From Opitutia bacterium (GTDB lineage: Bacteria > Verrucomicrobiota > Verrucomicrobiia > Opitutales > JANYDI01): a stretch of DNA of 5,086 bases. Made by a program: the position numbers and the translations under genes. The stretch lies in assembly GCA_025363695.1 (NCBI GenBank), contig JANYDI010000140.1, positions 1 through 5,086 on the forward strand. The letters run 5' to 3'. The notes below the pieces were generated by a model. That model ran no database searches, was not told the DNA's origin, and saw nothing but the letters and a program-made list of their open reading frames with translations. Positions 1-5,086 of this stretch are shown one piece after another (the first letter of the stretch is position 1; every line of letters starts with the position of its first letter).

Positions 1-370
1 TAGGTTCTGTGAAGGAAATTTTTTTGTAATTAAGGATTGATATTTTAGGGCCCGTGGATCAGTTAAGCTATCCAGTAAACCACACATAAGGAGGCCTGAA
101 GGGCCGGCAGATCGTAGCCCAGGGCGTAAGCCCTGGGTTTACGGGTGAAATTTTTTTGAGCCCTACAGGGGCGACACTCGTATTCACGTCTGAGTGCCGC
201 CCTTACAGGGCTCCGGTTTTTTTTCATGTCGAACCCAGGGCTTACGCCCTGGGCTACGATCTGCCGGCCTTTCAGGCCTCCTTATGTGTGGTTTACTGGA
301 TAGCTTAACTGATCCACGGACCCTAAAATATCAATCCTTAATTACAAAAAAATTTCCTTCACAGAACCTA
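1..370. repeat. Long palindromic repeat element A (REP/MITE-like)
   Basis: Base i pairs with base 371-i. The outer 139 positions of each arm match with only two mismatches (51/320 and one in the 93-105/266-278 hairpin). Each arm contains three nested small hairpins: GGCCT-GAA-GGGCC at 93-105, CCCAGGGC-GTAA-GCCCTGGG at 118-137, and GCCCT-ACA-GGGGC at 160-172, mirrored at 266-278, 234-253 and 199-211. The apical region around 176-195 is unpaired. The outer segment begins GTTCTGTGAAGG at base 4 and includes a run of seven T. No credible gene lies inside; the short frame across 194-388 is a by-product of the repeat. The family resembles REP-type hairpin repeats and non-autonomous inverted-repeat elements, but no transposase is present. 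The left boundary may extend beyond the window. Confidence 0.95.
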
Positions 371-381
371 GTATTTCCTGC

Positions 382-431
382 CAGGTAGCGATTTTTATAA
401 AATGCATCGCATTTTTAAAAATCGCTACCTG
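382..431 (-). repeat. Long stem-loop (hairpin 2) downstream of rsmA
   Basis: A perfect 15-bp outer stem joins 382-396 to 417-431 (CAGGTAGCGATTTTT and its complement). It encloses an inner 7-bp stem, AAAATGC/GCATTTT, at 399-405 and 409-415 with a three-base loop and a single bulged base. Read in the rsmA direction it follows hairpin 1 after a GGATCCCCT-type linker. A second copy with the same design lies at 4438-4492. It could be an RNA 3'-end structure, part of a bidirectional terminator, or a DNA recognition hairpin. The inner stem being identical in both copies while the outer stem varies suggests it is the more constrained part. Confidence 0.85.
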
Positions 432-440
432 TAGGGGATC

Positions 441-464
441 CTAAGGGGCACTCGTGCCCCTTAG
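441..464 (-). terminator. 3' hairpin of rsmA (hairpin 1), terminator-like
   Basis: An 11-bp perfect inverted repeat, CTAAGGGGCAC/GTGCCCCTTAG, would form a GC-rich stem closed by a CGAG tetraloop in rsmA RNA. The rsmA stop codon TAA (461-463) is inside the stem. There is no U-tract directly after it, so it is not a textbook intrinsic terminator. Its position at the gene end and the equivalent hairpin after the Nudix gene support a role in 3'-end formation or RNA protection. Confidence 0.6.
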
Positions 465-1282
465 CTTTCTATTAATTGCCAAGCCCACAGCGGCAGTACC
501 TCGGGGCGAGAGGTTTCTGGGATGCCGGCACTGACGAGGGCTTGAACCCAGGCTTGGAGGCTAGGGTTCTCGGTTTGGCGGCACAGGCCACCGATTTGTT
601 TGCGTTTTTGGGTAAAGAAGTCTCGGATATGCCTTTGGGTTTGGGGTTTGAAGTAATAGGGGTCGGGGCGACGTTGCAGCAGCAGCAGCACGGCATCCAC
701 TTGCGGAACGGGATAAAAGCAGGTAGAGGCTACTTTGTGGCGTCCCATAGGGGCGTAAATGGCTTGGAGGAAGATGGACAAAGGGCCGCGGTCTTTAGAG
801 CCGGCTGGGGCTAAAAAGCGGTCTGCGGCTTCTTTTTGTAAAAACAGCACCATGCTTTGGGGCAAAATAGGGCCTGAGAGGATGGCATCGAGCCAGGGGC
901 TAGAGATGGCAAAGGGCAGGTTGGCAATGACGTGGCAGCTTTCTGAACCGTTATAGCCTGCCAGGGGGTGTTCGACGGCATCGGCGTGCAGGAGTTGAAG
1001 GTTCGGAAAGTCTTTTTCGAGGGTATTTTGTAAATACTTTACCAGGACGGGATCGCGTTCAACGGCATGGAGTTTAACGCCTTTTTTGAGCAGGGCTTGC
1101 GAGATGGCCCCCAAGCCAGGACCAATTTCAATAAAAACGGCATCTTTGCTGGGCGAGATCCAACCCAGGACTTTTTTGAGGATATTCGAATCAATGAGGA
1201 AGTTTTGCCCTAGGTGTTTTTGAGGTTTATGATCAATATGTGCGAGTATCTGTTTTAGTGCAGTTGTTGAAAGCGCCTCCAT
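461..1282 (-). CDS. rsmA: 16S rRNA (adenine1518/1519-N6)-dimethyltransferase RsmA (KsgA)
   Basis: Uses S-adenosylmethionine to dimethylate two adjacent adenines in the 3'-terminal helix of 16S rRNA during late 30S assembly in the cytoplasm. Numbering from the ATG at 1282 (273 aa, normal for the family), it shows LGQNFLID (about 24-31), SAM motif I EIGPGLG (52-58), the acidic residue of motif II in AVERDP (E75), an aspartate in HADA (D101), catalytic motif IV NLPF (121-124, Phe where many have Tyr, as also in mitochondrial TFB1M), QKEAADRF (about 149-156), FYPVPQVDA (189-197) and FTQKRKQI (223-230). The C-terminal small domain is complete. An in-frame GTG at 1291 is the alternative start; neither start has a clear Shine-Dalgarno. 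The gene is divergent from prlC. Its TAA stop falls inside the stem of the downstream hairpin. Confidence 0.97.
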   Translation of the reverse strand: MEALSTTALKQILAHIDHKPQKHLGQNFLIDSNILKKVLGWISPSKDAVFIEIGPGLGAISQALLKKGVKLHAVERDPVLVKYLQNTLEKDFPNLQLLHADAVEHPLAGYNGSESCHVIANLPFAISSPWLDAILSGPILPQSMVLFLQKEAADRFLAPAGSKDRGPLSIFLQAIYAPMGRHKVASTCFYPVPQVDAVLLLLQRRPDPYYFKPQTQRHIRDFFTQKRKQIGGLCRQTENPSLQAWVQALVSAGIPETSRPEVLPLWAWQLIES

Positions 1283-1426
1283 AGAGTTCACGAATAAAAG
1301 GATTATGGAGAAAAACGCAAGAGCAATCTCAGTTTTATATCCTCAAAAAAAGATGCATTGACATGCCCGAGCCAATGGGATCACAGTCGGCTTATGTGGA
1401 CTGCCCTTTCAAGTGAAACCATCGCC
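1283..1426. promoter_or_regulatory. Divergent intergenic region rsmA / prlC (putative promoters)
   Basis: Both genes must be transcribed outward from here. For rsmA the minus strand offers TTGCGT (1315-1320) and TTTATT (1293-1298) separated by 16 bases, a weak match to a sigma-70 promoter that would start transcription only a few bases before the ATG at 1282. For prlC the plus strand has TTATAT at 1335-1340 as a possible -10 without a recognisable -35. No operator, riboswitch or strong ribosome binding site is visible. These assignments rest on short degenerate motifs and are tentative. Confidence 0.3.
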
Positions 1427-3463
1427 ATGGACTGGTCCGTCATTGAGCCCGAAGGCGTGGAACCTAGCATGGCAGCGGCTATGAACCTGGCACAAGCGGC
1501 CCTGGATGGGCTGCTCCAGGAGCCCTTAGCGGCCCTTTGTTTCGAAAATACCTTTTTGGCGTTTGAGGAAAGCCTTGCTGCTTTGGACCGGGCCTGGGCG
1601 CGTCTGTCGCATTATAACAACGTGTGCCAAACGCCTGAGTTTCGCAAAGCTTACACCATTGTTTTGCCCCAGGTAAGTGCTTTTTATGTCCGTGTATACA
1701 TGGACACCCTCCTGTGGGAACGCCTCCATGCCTATGCGCAAACGCCGCAGGCACAGCACTTGGATGCCGTTGAGAAACGTTTTATAGAGGAAATTTTGGT
1801 CCGCTTTCAGGGGGCGAAACTCAGCGAGCAAGACAAGCTGCGTTTATTGGCGGTTGAAGAGGCATTGGCGCTCCTCACCCAAAAATACGCTCAGAACGTT
1901 TTAGATGCCCTTGCAGCTTGGGAGTACACGGTTGAGGCAAGTTCTCAGGATGTGGAGGGAGACGCTTTTGTTTTGCGTGGCGTGCCCAAGACGCTATTAG
2001 AGCAGATACAGGTTCCCGCGGAAGCAGGCCTATTGCGTTGGCGCATCACCTTGCAAGAACCCATTTACGGGCCGATTATGCAATACGCCCAGAACGCGGA
2101 ATTGCGTAAACAGCTTTGGGAGGCTAAGATCGCCGTAGGTCGTCAGGAGCCCTATGACAATCGGCCTTTGGTCCCCAAAATTATTGCTCTAAGGCAGCAA
2201 AAAGCGCAGCTTTTGGGCTATGAGACCTTTGCCCATTGGGCCTTGGAACGTCGCATGGTCCAAACCCCGCAACAAGCCCAGGCTTTTGTGCAGACGCTCC
2301 ATACGGCTGTGGCGCCGTATTTTGAGGCCGACCGGGAGACCCTCGAAGCCCTCAAAGCCCAGCAAACAGGCGCTGCGGAGCCCATTGAGATGGCGCCTTG
2401 GGATGTAGCCTTTTTGTCTCGCCTGCATGAGGAGCAGCTTTTTGACCCTGAGTGTCTGCGGCCTTATTTTCCGCTTCCGGCCGTGCAGCAGGGTTTTTTT
2501 GACCTCTGTGGCCGCCTGTTTGGGTTTTCCTTTCATCCTGTGCCTGAGGCCCAAGTTTGGCATCCGGATGTCCAGGCCTACGCCCTTTACGATGCTCAGG
2601 GCAAGCAACTGGGGCTTTTTTATACGGATTGGTTTCCACGGCCCCAGAAGCGCGCTGGAGCTTGGATGACGTCGTTAACTACCGCTGGATACAATGACAG
2701 GGGCCAGTGCTTGCTTGCCAGCGGCGTGGTATCTGGCAATCTGAGCGCTCCCCATGCCGGCAAGCCCGCTTTGCTCACGCACGATGAGGTGTGTACCGTC
2801 TTTCATGAGTTCGGACACCTGCTGCATCACCTCGTAGGCTCTGTTCCGATACGAAGCCTCAATGGGATCCATGTAGCCTGGGATTTTGTCGAGCTGCCAT
2901 CGCAGTTTTTTGAAAACTTTTGCTGGGAAGTTCCTTTTTTGGAGTCCTTTGCAAAAAATTTTGAGACCGGTGAAAAAATTCCTTGCGTTTTCTACAATAA
3001 ACTACTTAAACTACGAACACTCTTGCAGGGCGCTTTCACTATGCGTCAGCTTTCGTTCTCTAAAATGGATTTGGAATTTCATTCTCATGGATGTCCTGAA
3101 GTGGGTTTAGACGCACATATTGAAACGCTCCTAGAAGGGTATCAATTGCGCCTCAAACCTTCAGCTCCCAGCATTGTTTGCCAGTTTCAGCACCTTTTTG
3201 CCGATCCACAAGGGTATGCTGCTGGCTACTACGCTTATCAGTGGGCGGAAGTTTTAGACGCCGACGTCTTTGCTTGTTTCAAAGGGCAAGCTTCTGGGAT
3301 ATGGGCCTCGCTGGGTCAACATTTCCTTGAGAGTATCCTGTCCAAGGGCAACAGTGAAGCGCCTGAAAAGCTTTTTAAGCATTTCATGGGCCGACCTGTT
3401 TCCATGGAAGCTTATTTGGAGCGCAAGGGCTTTCTAAAAAAAAGTATTCTCGCTTGTTTTTAA
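1427..3463 (+). CDS. prlC: Oligopeptidase A, M3 family zinc metallopeptidase (PrlC/OpdA)
   Basis: Cytoplasmic thimet-type oligopeptidase that cleaves short peptides, including cleaved signal peptides in E. coli. From the ATG at 1427 the protein is 678 aa, close to E. coli PrlC (680 aa). The N-terminal helical part begins VIEPEGVEPSM, matching the usual PEHV-PAI start. The catalytic domain carries KRAGAWM (408-414), GKPALLTHDEV, the zinc motif HEFGH (H460, E461, H464) and WDFVELPSQFFENF, whose E489 lies 28 residues after the catalytic Glu, the spacing of the third zinc ligand in thimet oligopeptidase. GYAAGYYAY (596-604) is the substrate-binding tyrosine loop. No residue expected for activity is missing. 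The frame stays open upstream, with other starts at 1394 (ATG) and 1358 (TTG); 1427 is preferred because family similarity starts there, although only a weak AAGTGA precedes it. The Nudix gene follows after five bases, suggesting an operon. Confidence 0.95.
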   Translation: MDWSVIEPEGVEPSMAAAMNLAQAALDGLLQEPLAALCFENTFLAFEESLAALDRAWARLSHYNNVCQTPEFRKAYTIVLPQVSAFYVRVYMDTLLWERLHAYAQTPQAQHLDAVEKRFIEEILVRFQGAKLSEQDKLRLLAVEEALALLTQKYAQNVLDALAAWEYTVEASSQDVEGDAFVLRGVPKTLLEQIQVPAEAGLLRWRITLQEPIYGPIMQYAQNAELRKQLWEAKIAVGRQEPYDNRPLVPKIIALRQQKAQLLGYETFAHWALERRMVQTPQQAQAFVQTLHTAVAPYFEADRETLEALKAQQTGAAEPIEMAPWDVAFLSRLHEEQLFDPECLRPYFPLPAVQQGFFDLCGRLFGFSFHPVPEAQVWHPDVQAYALYDAQGKQLGLFYTDWFPRPQKRAGAWMTSLTTAGYNDRGQCLLASGVVSGNLSAPHAGKPALLTHDEVCTVFHEFGHLLHHLVGSVPIRSLNGIHVAWDFVELPSQFFENFCWEVPFLESFAKNFETGEKIPCVFYNKLLKLRTLLQGAFTMRQLSFSKMDLEFHSHGCPEVGLDAHIETLLEGYQLRLKPSAPSIVCQFQHLFADPQGYAAGYYAYQWAEVLDADVFACFKGQASGIWASLGQHFLESILSKGNSEAPEKLFKHFMGRPVSMEAYLERKGFLKKSILACF

Positions 3464-3468
3464 AAATT

Positions 3469-4404
3469 ATGAATAATAAAGTACCCGTTTTTTTCTTGAT
3501 CTTCACTCTGGTCTGTGGCGTTTCCAACGCCGTTGCTGTGCGCCATGCGCCTGTGCCGGTATCGGTATCGGCTTTGTTGGCGAAAGACAAGGACTTAGCC
3601 AATAATCTTACCATCGCCACGGCTGTGGGAATTGTAGAGGGCGCCGAAGGGAACATCTTGATTATCAAGCGGGCCAAGACTCCGGAAGGCTGGGCTTTCC
3701 CCGGTGGAAGGCTAGAGATCAGCACGGGTGAGTGCTCCGCTCAGGCCGTCATACGCGAACTAAAAGAAGAGGTGGGCGTCAAGGTTAAAATGCTCCCGTT
3801 GCAGCTGTATACCACCACTTCGCCGGTGTGTTTCCCGGAGGGTCAGTGGGTTTCCCTCACGCAGGTCTGCTACATTGTCCCTTATGGCACTTGGGAATAT
3901 ATAAATCAAGGAACCGCTGTGATGATGCAGAAAGGTGAAGTCCAGCAATATGAGTGGGTGAATGTCGATTTTTTGAAAAATCTACCAACAGGACCTGGTG
4001 ATTTACTTGTAATGAATCATTCAAATTTATTCGCCCATTATATTAAACACAAGGAAAGACAAAATAAACACGAGGAAAGACAAAAGTTTGCGAAAGAGCT
4101 TGTTGAACGCATAAAAACGGCAAGGGACCTTTGCAATATTATTGAAAGCACAGAGACGTCCCCTCTGGGCACTTCTCCCTCTGAAGAGCAGGAGTCCAAG
4201 AACAAAAAGCTCATAGGGGTCCTCAAGAGCATTTTGAGCCCAAAATCCGAAAGCCCCATCCCCACCAGGGCCCAGTCCGATCCCTCCGTGCTGGATCTGC
4301 TTGGCGATATGGACCTGGGTGCCAGCGTCGACTTTGGCGTGCCTTCGCGTTCAGGCTCTCCGATCCCCTTTGAGTTGGATGAGCTGTTGCTTGTAGAAAG
4401 GTAG
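3469..4404 (+). CDS. Exported Nudix hydrolase with long charged C-terminal tail
   Basis: A 311-aa protein. Residues 1-23 look like a Sec signal peptide: MNNK, hydrophobic VPVFFLIFTLVCGV, and possible cleavage after SNA (21) or AVA (23). A Nudix fold spans about 47-192. Its box runs G80-RLEISTGE88-(7)-R96-E97-LKE-E101-VG103-V, with all catalytic Glu/Arg present but two extra residues between GGRLE and GE compared with the usual GGRLEPGE. Nudix enzymes hydrolyse nucleoside diphosphates linked to another group; the substrate here cannot be told. Residues 193-225 form a Lys/Glu/Arg-rich helix with a seven-residue repeat (KHKERQN, KHEERQK). Residues 226-311 are Ser/Pro/acidic and probably disordered, with two SPIP motifs (262-265, 297-300) each followed by a Leu/Asp/Glu stretch. 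ATG 3469 is chosen over TTG 3454, which overlaps prlC. No ribosome binding site is evident, so expression may depend on translational coupling to prlC. Confidence 0.88.
   Translation: MNNKVPVFFLIFTLVCGVSNAVAVRHAPVPVSVSALLAKDKDLANNLTIATAVGIVEGAEGNILIIKRAKTPEGWAFPGGRLEISTGECSAQAVIRELKEEVGVKVKMLPLQLYTTTSPVCFPEGQWVSLTQVCYIVPYGTWEYINQGTAVMMQKGEVQQYEWVNVDFLKNLPTGPGDLLVMNHSNLFAHYIKHKERQNKHEERQKFAKELVERIKTARDLCNIIESTETSPLGTSPSEEQESKNKKLIGVLKSILSPKSESPIPTRAQSDPSVLDLLGDMDLGASVDFGVPSRSGSPIPFELDELLLVER
4045..4086 (+). repeat. 21-bp tandem duplication inside the Nudix gene
   Basis: Copy 1 (4045-4065) and copy 2 (4066-4086) differ at two of 21 positions. The unit is seven codons, so the frame is kept and the protein gains KHKERQN-KHEERQK at residues 193-206, a heptad-length step in a charged helix just after the Nudix fold. 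It looks like a recent in-frame duplication. Confidence 0.85.
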
Positions 4405-4406
4405 GA

Positions 4407-4430
4407 CTAAGGGGCGCTTGCGCCCCTTAG
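4407..4430 (+). terminator. 3' hairpin of the Nudix gene (hairpin 1), terminator-like
   Basis: An 11-bp perfect stem, CTAAGGGGCGC/GCGCCCCTTAG (4407-4417 and 4420-4430), is closed by a CTTG tetraloop. It begins two bases after the TAG stop. It is the counterpart of the hairpin after rsmA; the one stem difference (G-C here, A-T there at the tenth pair) is compensatory. A second in-frame stop, TAA at 4408-4410, lies in the stem. There is no U-tract immediately downstream, so termination is inferred from position. Confidence 0.6.
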
Positions 4431-4437
4431 GATCCCC

Positions 4438-4492
4438 TTCCGATAGCGATTTATTAAAATGCTAGCGCATTTTAGATAAATCGCTATCGGGA
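4438..4492 (+). repeat. Long stem-loop (hairpin 2) downstream of the Nudix gene
   Basis: The outer stem CGATAGCGATTTAT pairs perfectly with its complement (4441-4454 with 4476-4489), extended by a few flanking pairs. It encloses the inner stem AAAATGC/GCATTTT (4456-4462 and 4467-4473) around loop TAGC, with one bulged base. The layout is the same as at 382-431: hairpin 1, GGATCCCCT linker, hairpin 2. Relative to that copy the outer stem has paired changes (G to A with C to T, and T to A with A to T), so pairing is retained while sequence drifts. Confidence 0.85.
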
Positions 4493-4514
4493 AGCATATA
4501 CTAAGCCCCCCACA

Positions 4515-4529
4515 GATCGCTTCGCGATC
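4515..4529. other. Small hairpin in the spacer before element B
   Basis: GATCGC-TTC-GCGATC forms a six-base-pair stem with a three-base loop. It sits in a stretch of about 65 bases (4506-4570) that has no counterpart beside element A, so it is an insertion or a remnant specific to this side. No gene is supported in this spacer. Confidence 0.5.
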
Positions 4530-4641
4530 CGGGTGTATTTTATGAATTGCTTTTGAAAGCTTGGTTTTATGTTCTGTGAAGGAAATTTTTTTGTAATGAA
4601 GGATTGATATTTTAGGGCGTGTGATCAATTAAGCTATCATC

Positions 4642-4705
4642 AAACCACAAAATGAGAGCCCTGAAGGGGCGACTTCTTTGTAGCCCAGGGCTTTAGCCCT
4701 GGGTT
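4642..4705 (+). repeat. Duplicated arm module, outer copy, in element B
   Basis: This 64-base module (AAACCACAAAATGAGAGCCC to the end of the CCCAGGGC hairpin) recurs at 4773-4836, offset by 131 bases. It holds two small hairpins. It differs from the opposing right arm (4974-5037) at about five positions, all in the stretch between the two hairpins, so it is the less good pairing partner. Confidence 0.9.
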
Positions 4706-4772
4706 AGGGTGTTAATTCTGATGCTATTTTTGCCTTTTAAAATCACATAGATCTAAGTTGTTTATCAATAAC

Positions 4773-4836
4773 AAACCACAAAATGAGAGCCCTGAAGGGG
4801 CGAATGCTTGTCAGCCCAGGGCTTTAGCCCTGGGTT
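4773..4836 (+). repeat. Duplicated arm module, inner copy, in element B
   Basis: Second copy of the 64-base module. It differs from the complementary right arm 4974-5037 at one position only, so it is the true palindromic partner. The 67 bases between the copies (4706-4772) are AT-rich and resemble nothing else in the window. Confidence 0.9.
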
Positions 4837-5086
4837 TTGGCATGGAAAAAAGATTTAGAGCCCTGTAAGGGCGATTCATTAAACCTGATATATTGCCCAT
4901 AGTTAATTTTTAGATAAATTTGATATATTTTAATGAATCGCCCCTGTAGGGCTCTGGTTTGTTTTCTAACCAAAACCCAGGGCTAAAGCCCTGGGCTGAC
5001 AAGTATTCGCCCCTTCAGGGCTCTCATTTTGTGGTTTGATGATAGCTTAATTGATCACACGCCCTAATATATCAATCCTCCATTAC

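Larger units (their letters stand above)
4571..5086. repeat. Long palindromic repeat element B, truncated by window end
   Basis: Starts GTTCTGTGAAGG and matches the outer 65 bases of element A with only a few differences and one gap. The left outer arm 4593-4641 pairs with 5038-5086 (47 of 49). The inner arm 4773-4836 pairs with 4974-5037 (63 of 64), and the apical stem 4857-4883 with 4929-4955. Small hairpins recur as in A: GCCCT-GAA-GGGGC, CCCAGGGC-TTTA-GCCCTGGG (4684-4703, 4815-4834, mirrored at 4976-4995) and GCCCT-GTA-AGGGC. The left arm carries an extra 131 bases (4642-4772). The last roughly 27 bases of the right arm would fall outside the window. No coding sequence is supported; the minus-strand frame 4407-4628 crosses only hairpins and repeat. 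Confidence 0.93.

Noticed and set aside
351..370. Intrinsic terminator formed by the A7/T7 run of element A
   Set aside because: In the rsmA direction the T7 run is not immediately preceded by a stem; it lies well beyond hairpin 2.
194..388. 64-aa plus-strand reading frame
   Set aside because: Lies almost entirely inside the right arm of palindrome A; composition and position are explained by the repeat, with no start signal or recognisable domain.
371..464. Integron attC site at the end of rsmA
   Set aside because: It is a palindromic site at a gene 3' end, but lacks the paired attC core boxes (GTTRRRY type), no integrase is present, and rsmA is a core gene.
2189..2639. Overlapping minus-strand frames of 139 and 95 aa opposite prlC
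   Set aside because: Shadows of a clearly conserved M3 peptidase gene; Arg/Gln-rich low-complexity translations typical of antisense frames.
3469..3540. Lipoprotein signal at Cys16 of the Nudix protein
   Set aside because: The residues before the cysteine are T-L-V, without the small residue required at -1 of a lipobox; SNA or AVA signal peptidase I sites fit better.
4407..4628. 73-aa minus-strand reading frame
   Set aside because: Runs through two hairpins, the spacer and the start of element B; no ribosome binding site or protein-like pattern.
4640..5040. CRISPR-like series of palindromic repeats
   Set aside because: Repeats are inverted as well as direct, spacing is irregular, there are no uniform spacers and no cas genes.
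1..5086. Composite transposon carrying rsmA-prlC-Nudix
   Set aside because: Inverted flanking repeats fit superficially, but there is no transposase, the cargo includes a core housekeeping gene, and each repeat set is better explained as a gene-end element.

Overview
The window holds three protein genes, flanked on both sides by copies of the same two repeat families in mirror-image order. The gene content (RsmA, oligopeptidase A) is bacterial chromosomal. The style of the RsmA protein (LSTTALKQ start, GQNFLID, ANLPFAISSPW) and of the M3 peptidase, together with abundant GCCCT/AGGGC and CCCAGGGC/GCCCTGGG hairpin repeats and weak Shine-Dalgarno signals, recalls Verrucomicrobiota (Opitutae/Puniceicoccales-like). 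This is recognition from memory, not a search, and taxonomic confidence is low to moderate.

Layout. 1-370 is a nearly perfect 370-bp palindrome (element A) made of nested small hairpins. 371-464 is a two-hairpin module lying just 3' of rsmA. 461-1282 (minus) is rsmA, the 16S rRNA adenine dimethyltransferase. 1283-1426 is the divergent intergenic region. 1427-3463 (plus) is prlC/opdA, a complete zinc oligopeptidase of family M3. 3469-4404 (plus), five bases after prlC and presumably cotranscribed, is a Nudix hydrolase with an apparent Sec signal peptide and a long charged, probably disordered C-terminal tail. 4407-4492 is a second copy of the two-hairpin module, placed 3' of the Nudix gene. 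4493-4570 is a short spacer with one small hairpin. From 4571 to the window end is element B, a second member of the palindrome family, with one arm carrying an extra duplicated module; its distal end is cut off by the window.

The genes do not form an obvious pathway: rsmA is ribosome maturation, prlC is peptide turnover, and the Nudix protein looks exported. The most notable signal is non-coding. Each outward-facing gene 3' end carries the same ordered set: stop codon, 11-bp CTAAGGGGC hairpin, GGATCCCCT linker, long TAGCGATTT hairpin with an inner AAAATGC/GCATTTT stem, ATACTA, then a large palindrome starting GTTCTGTGAAGG. Stem differences between the two copies are compensatory, so the folded form appears to be what is maintained. 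Whether this is a gene-end regulatory module, a REP/MITE-type mobile family, or both cannot be settled from one window.
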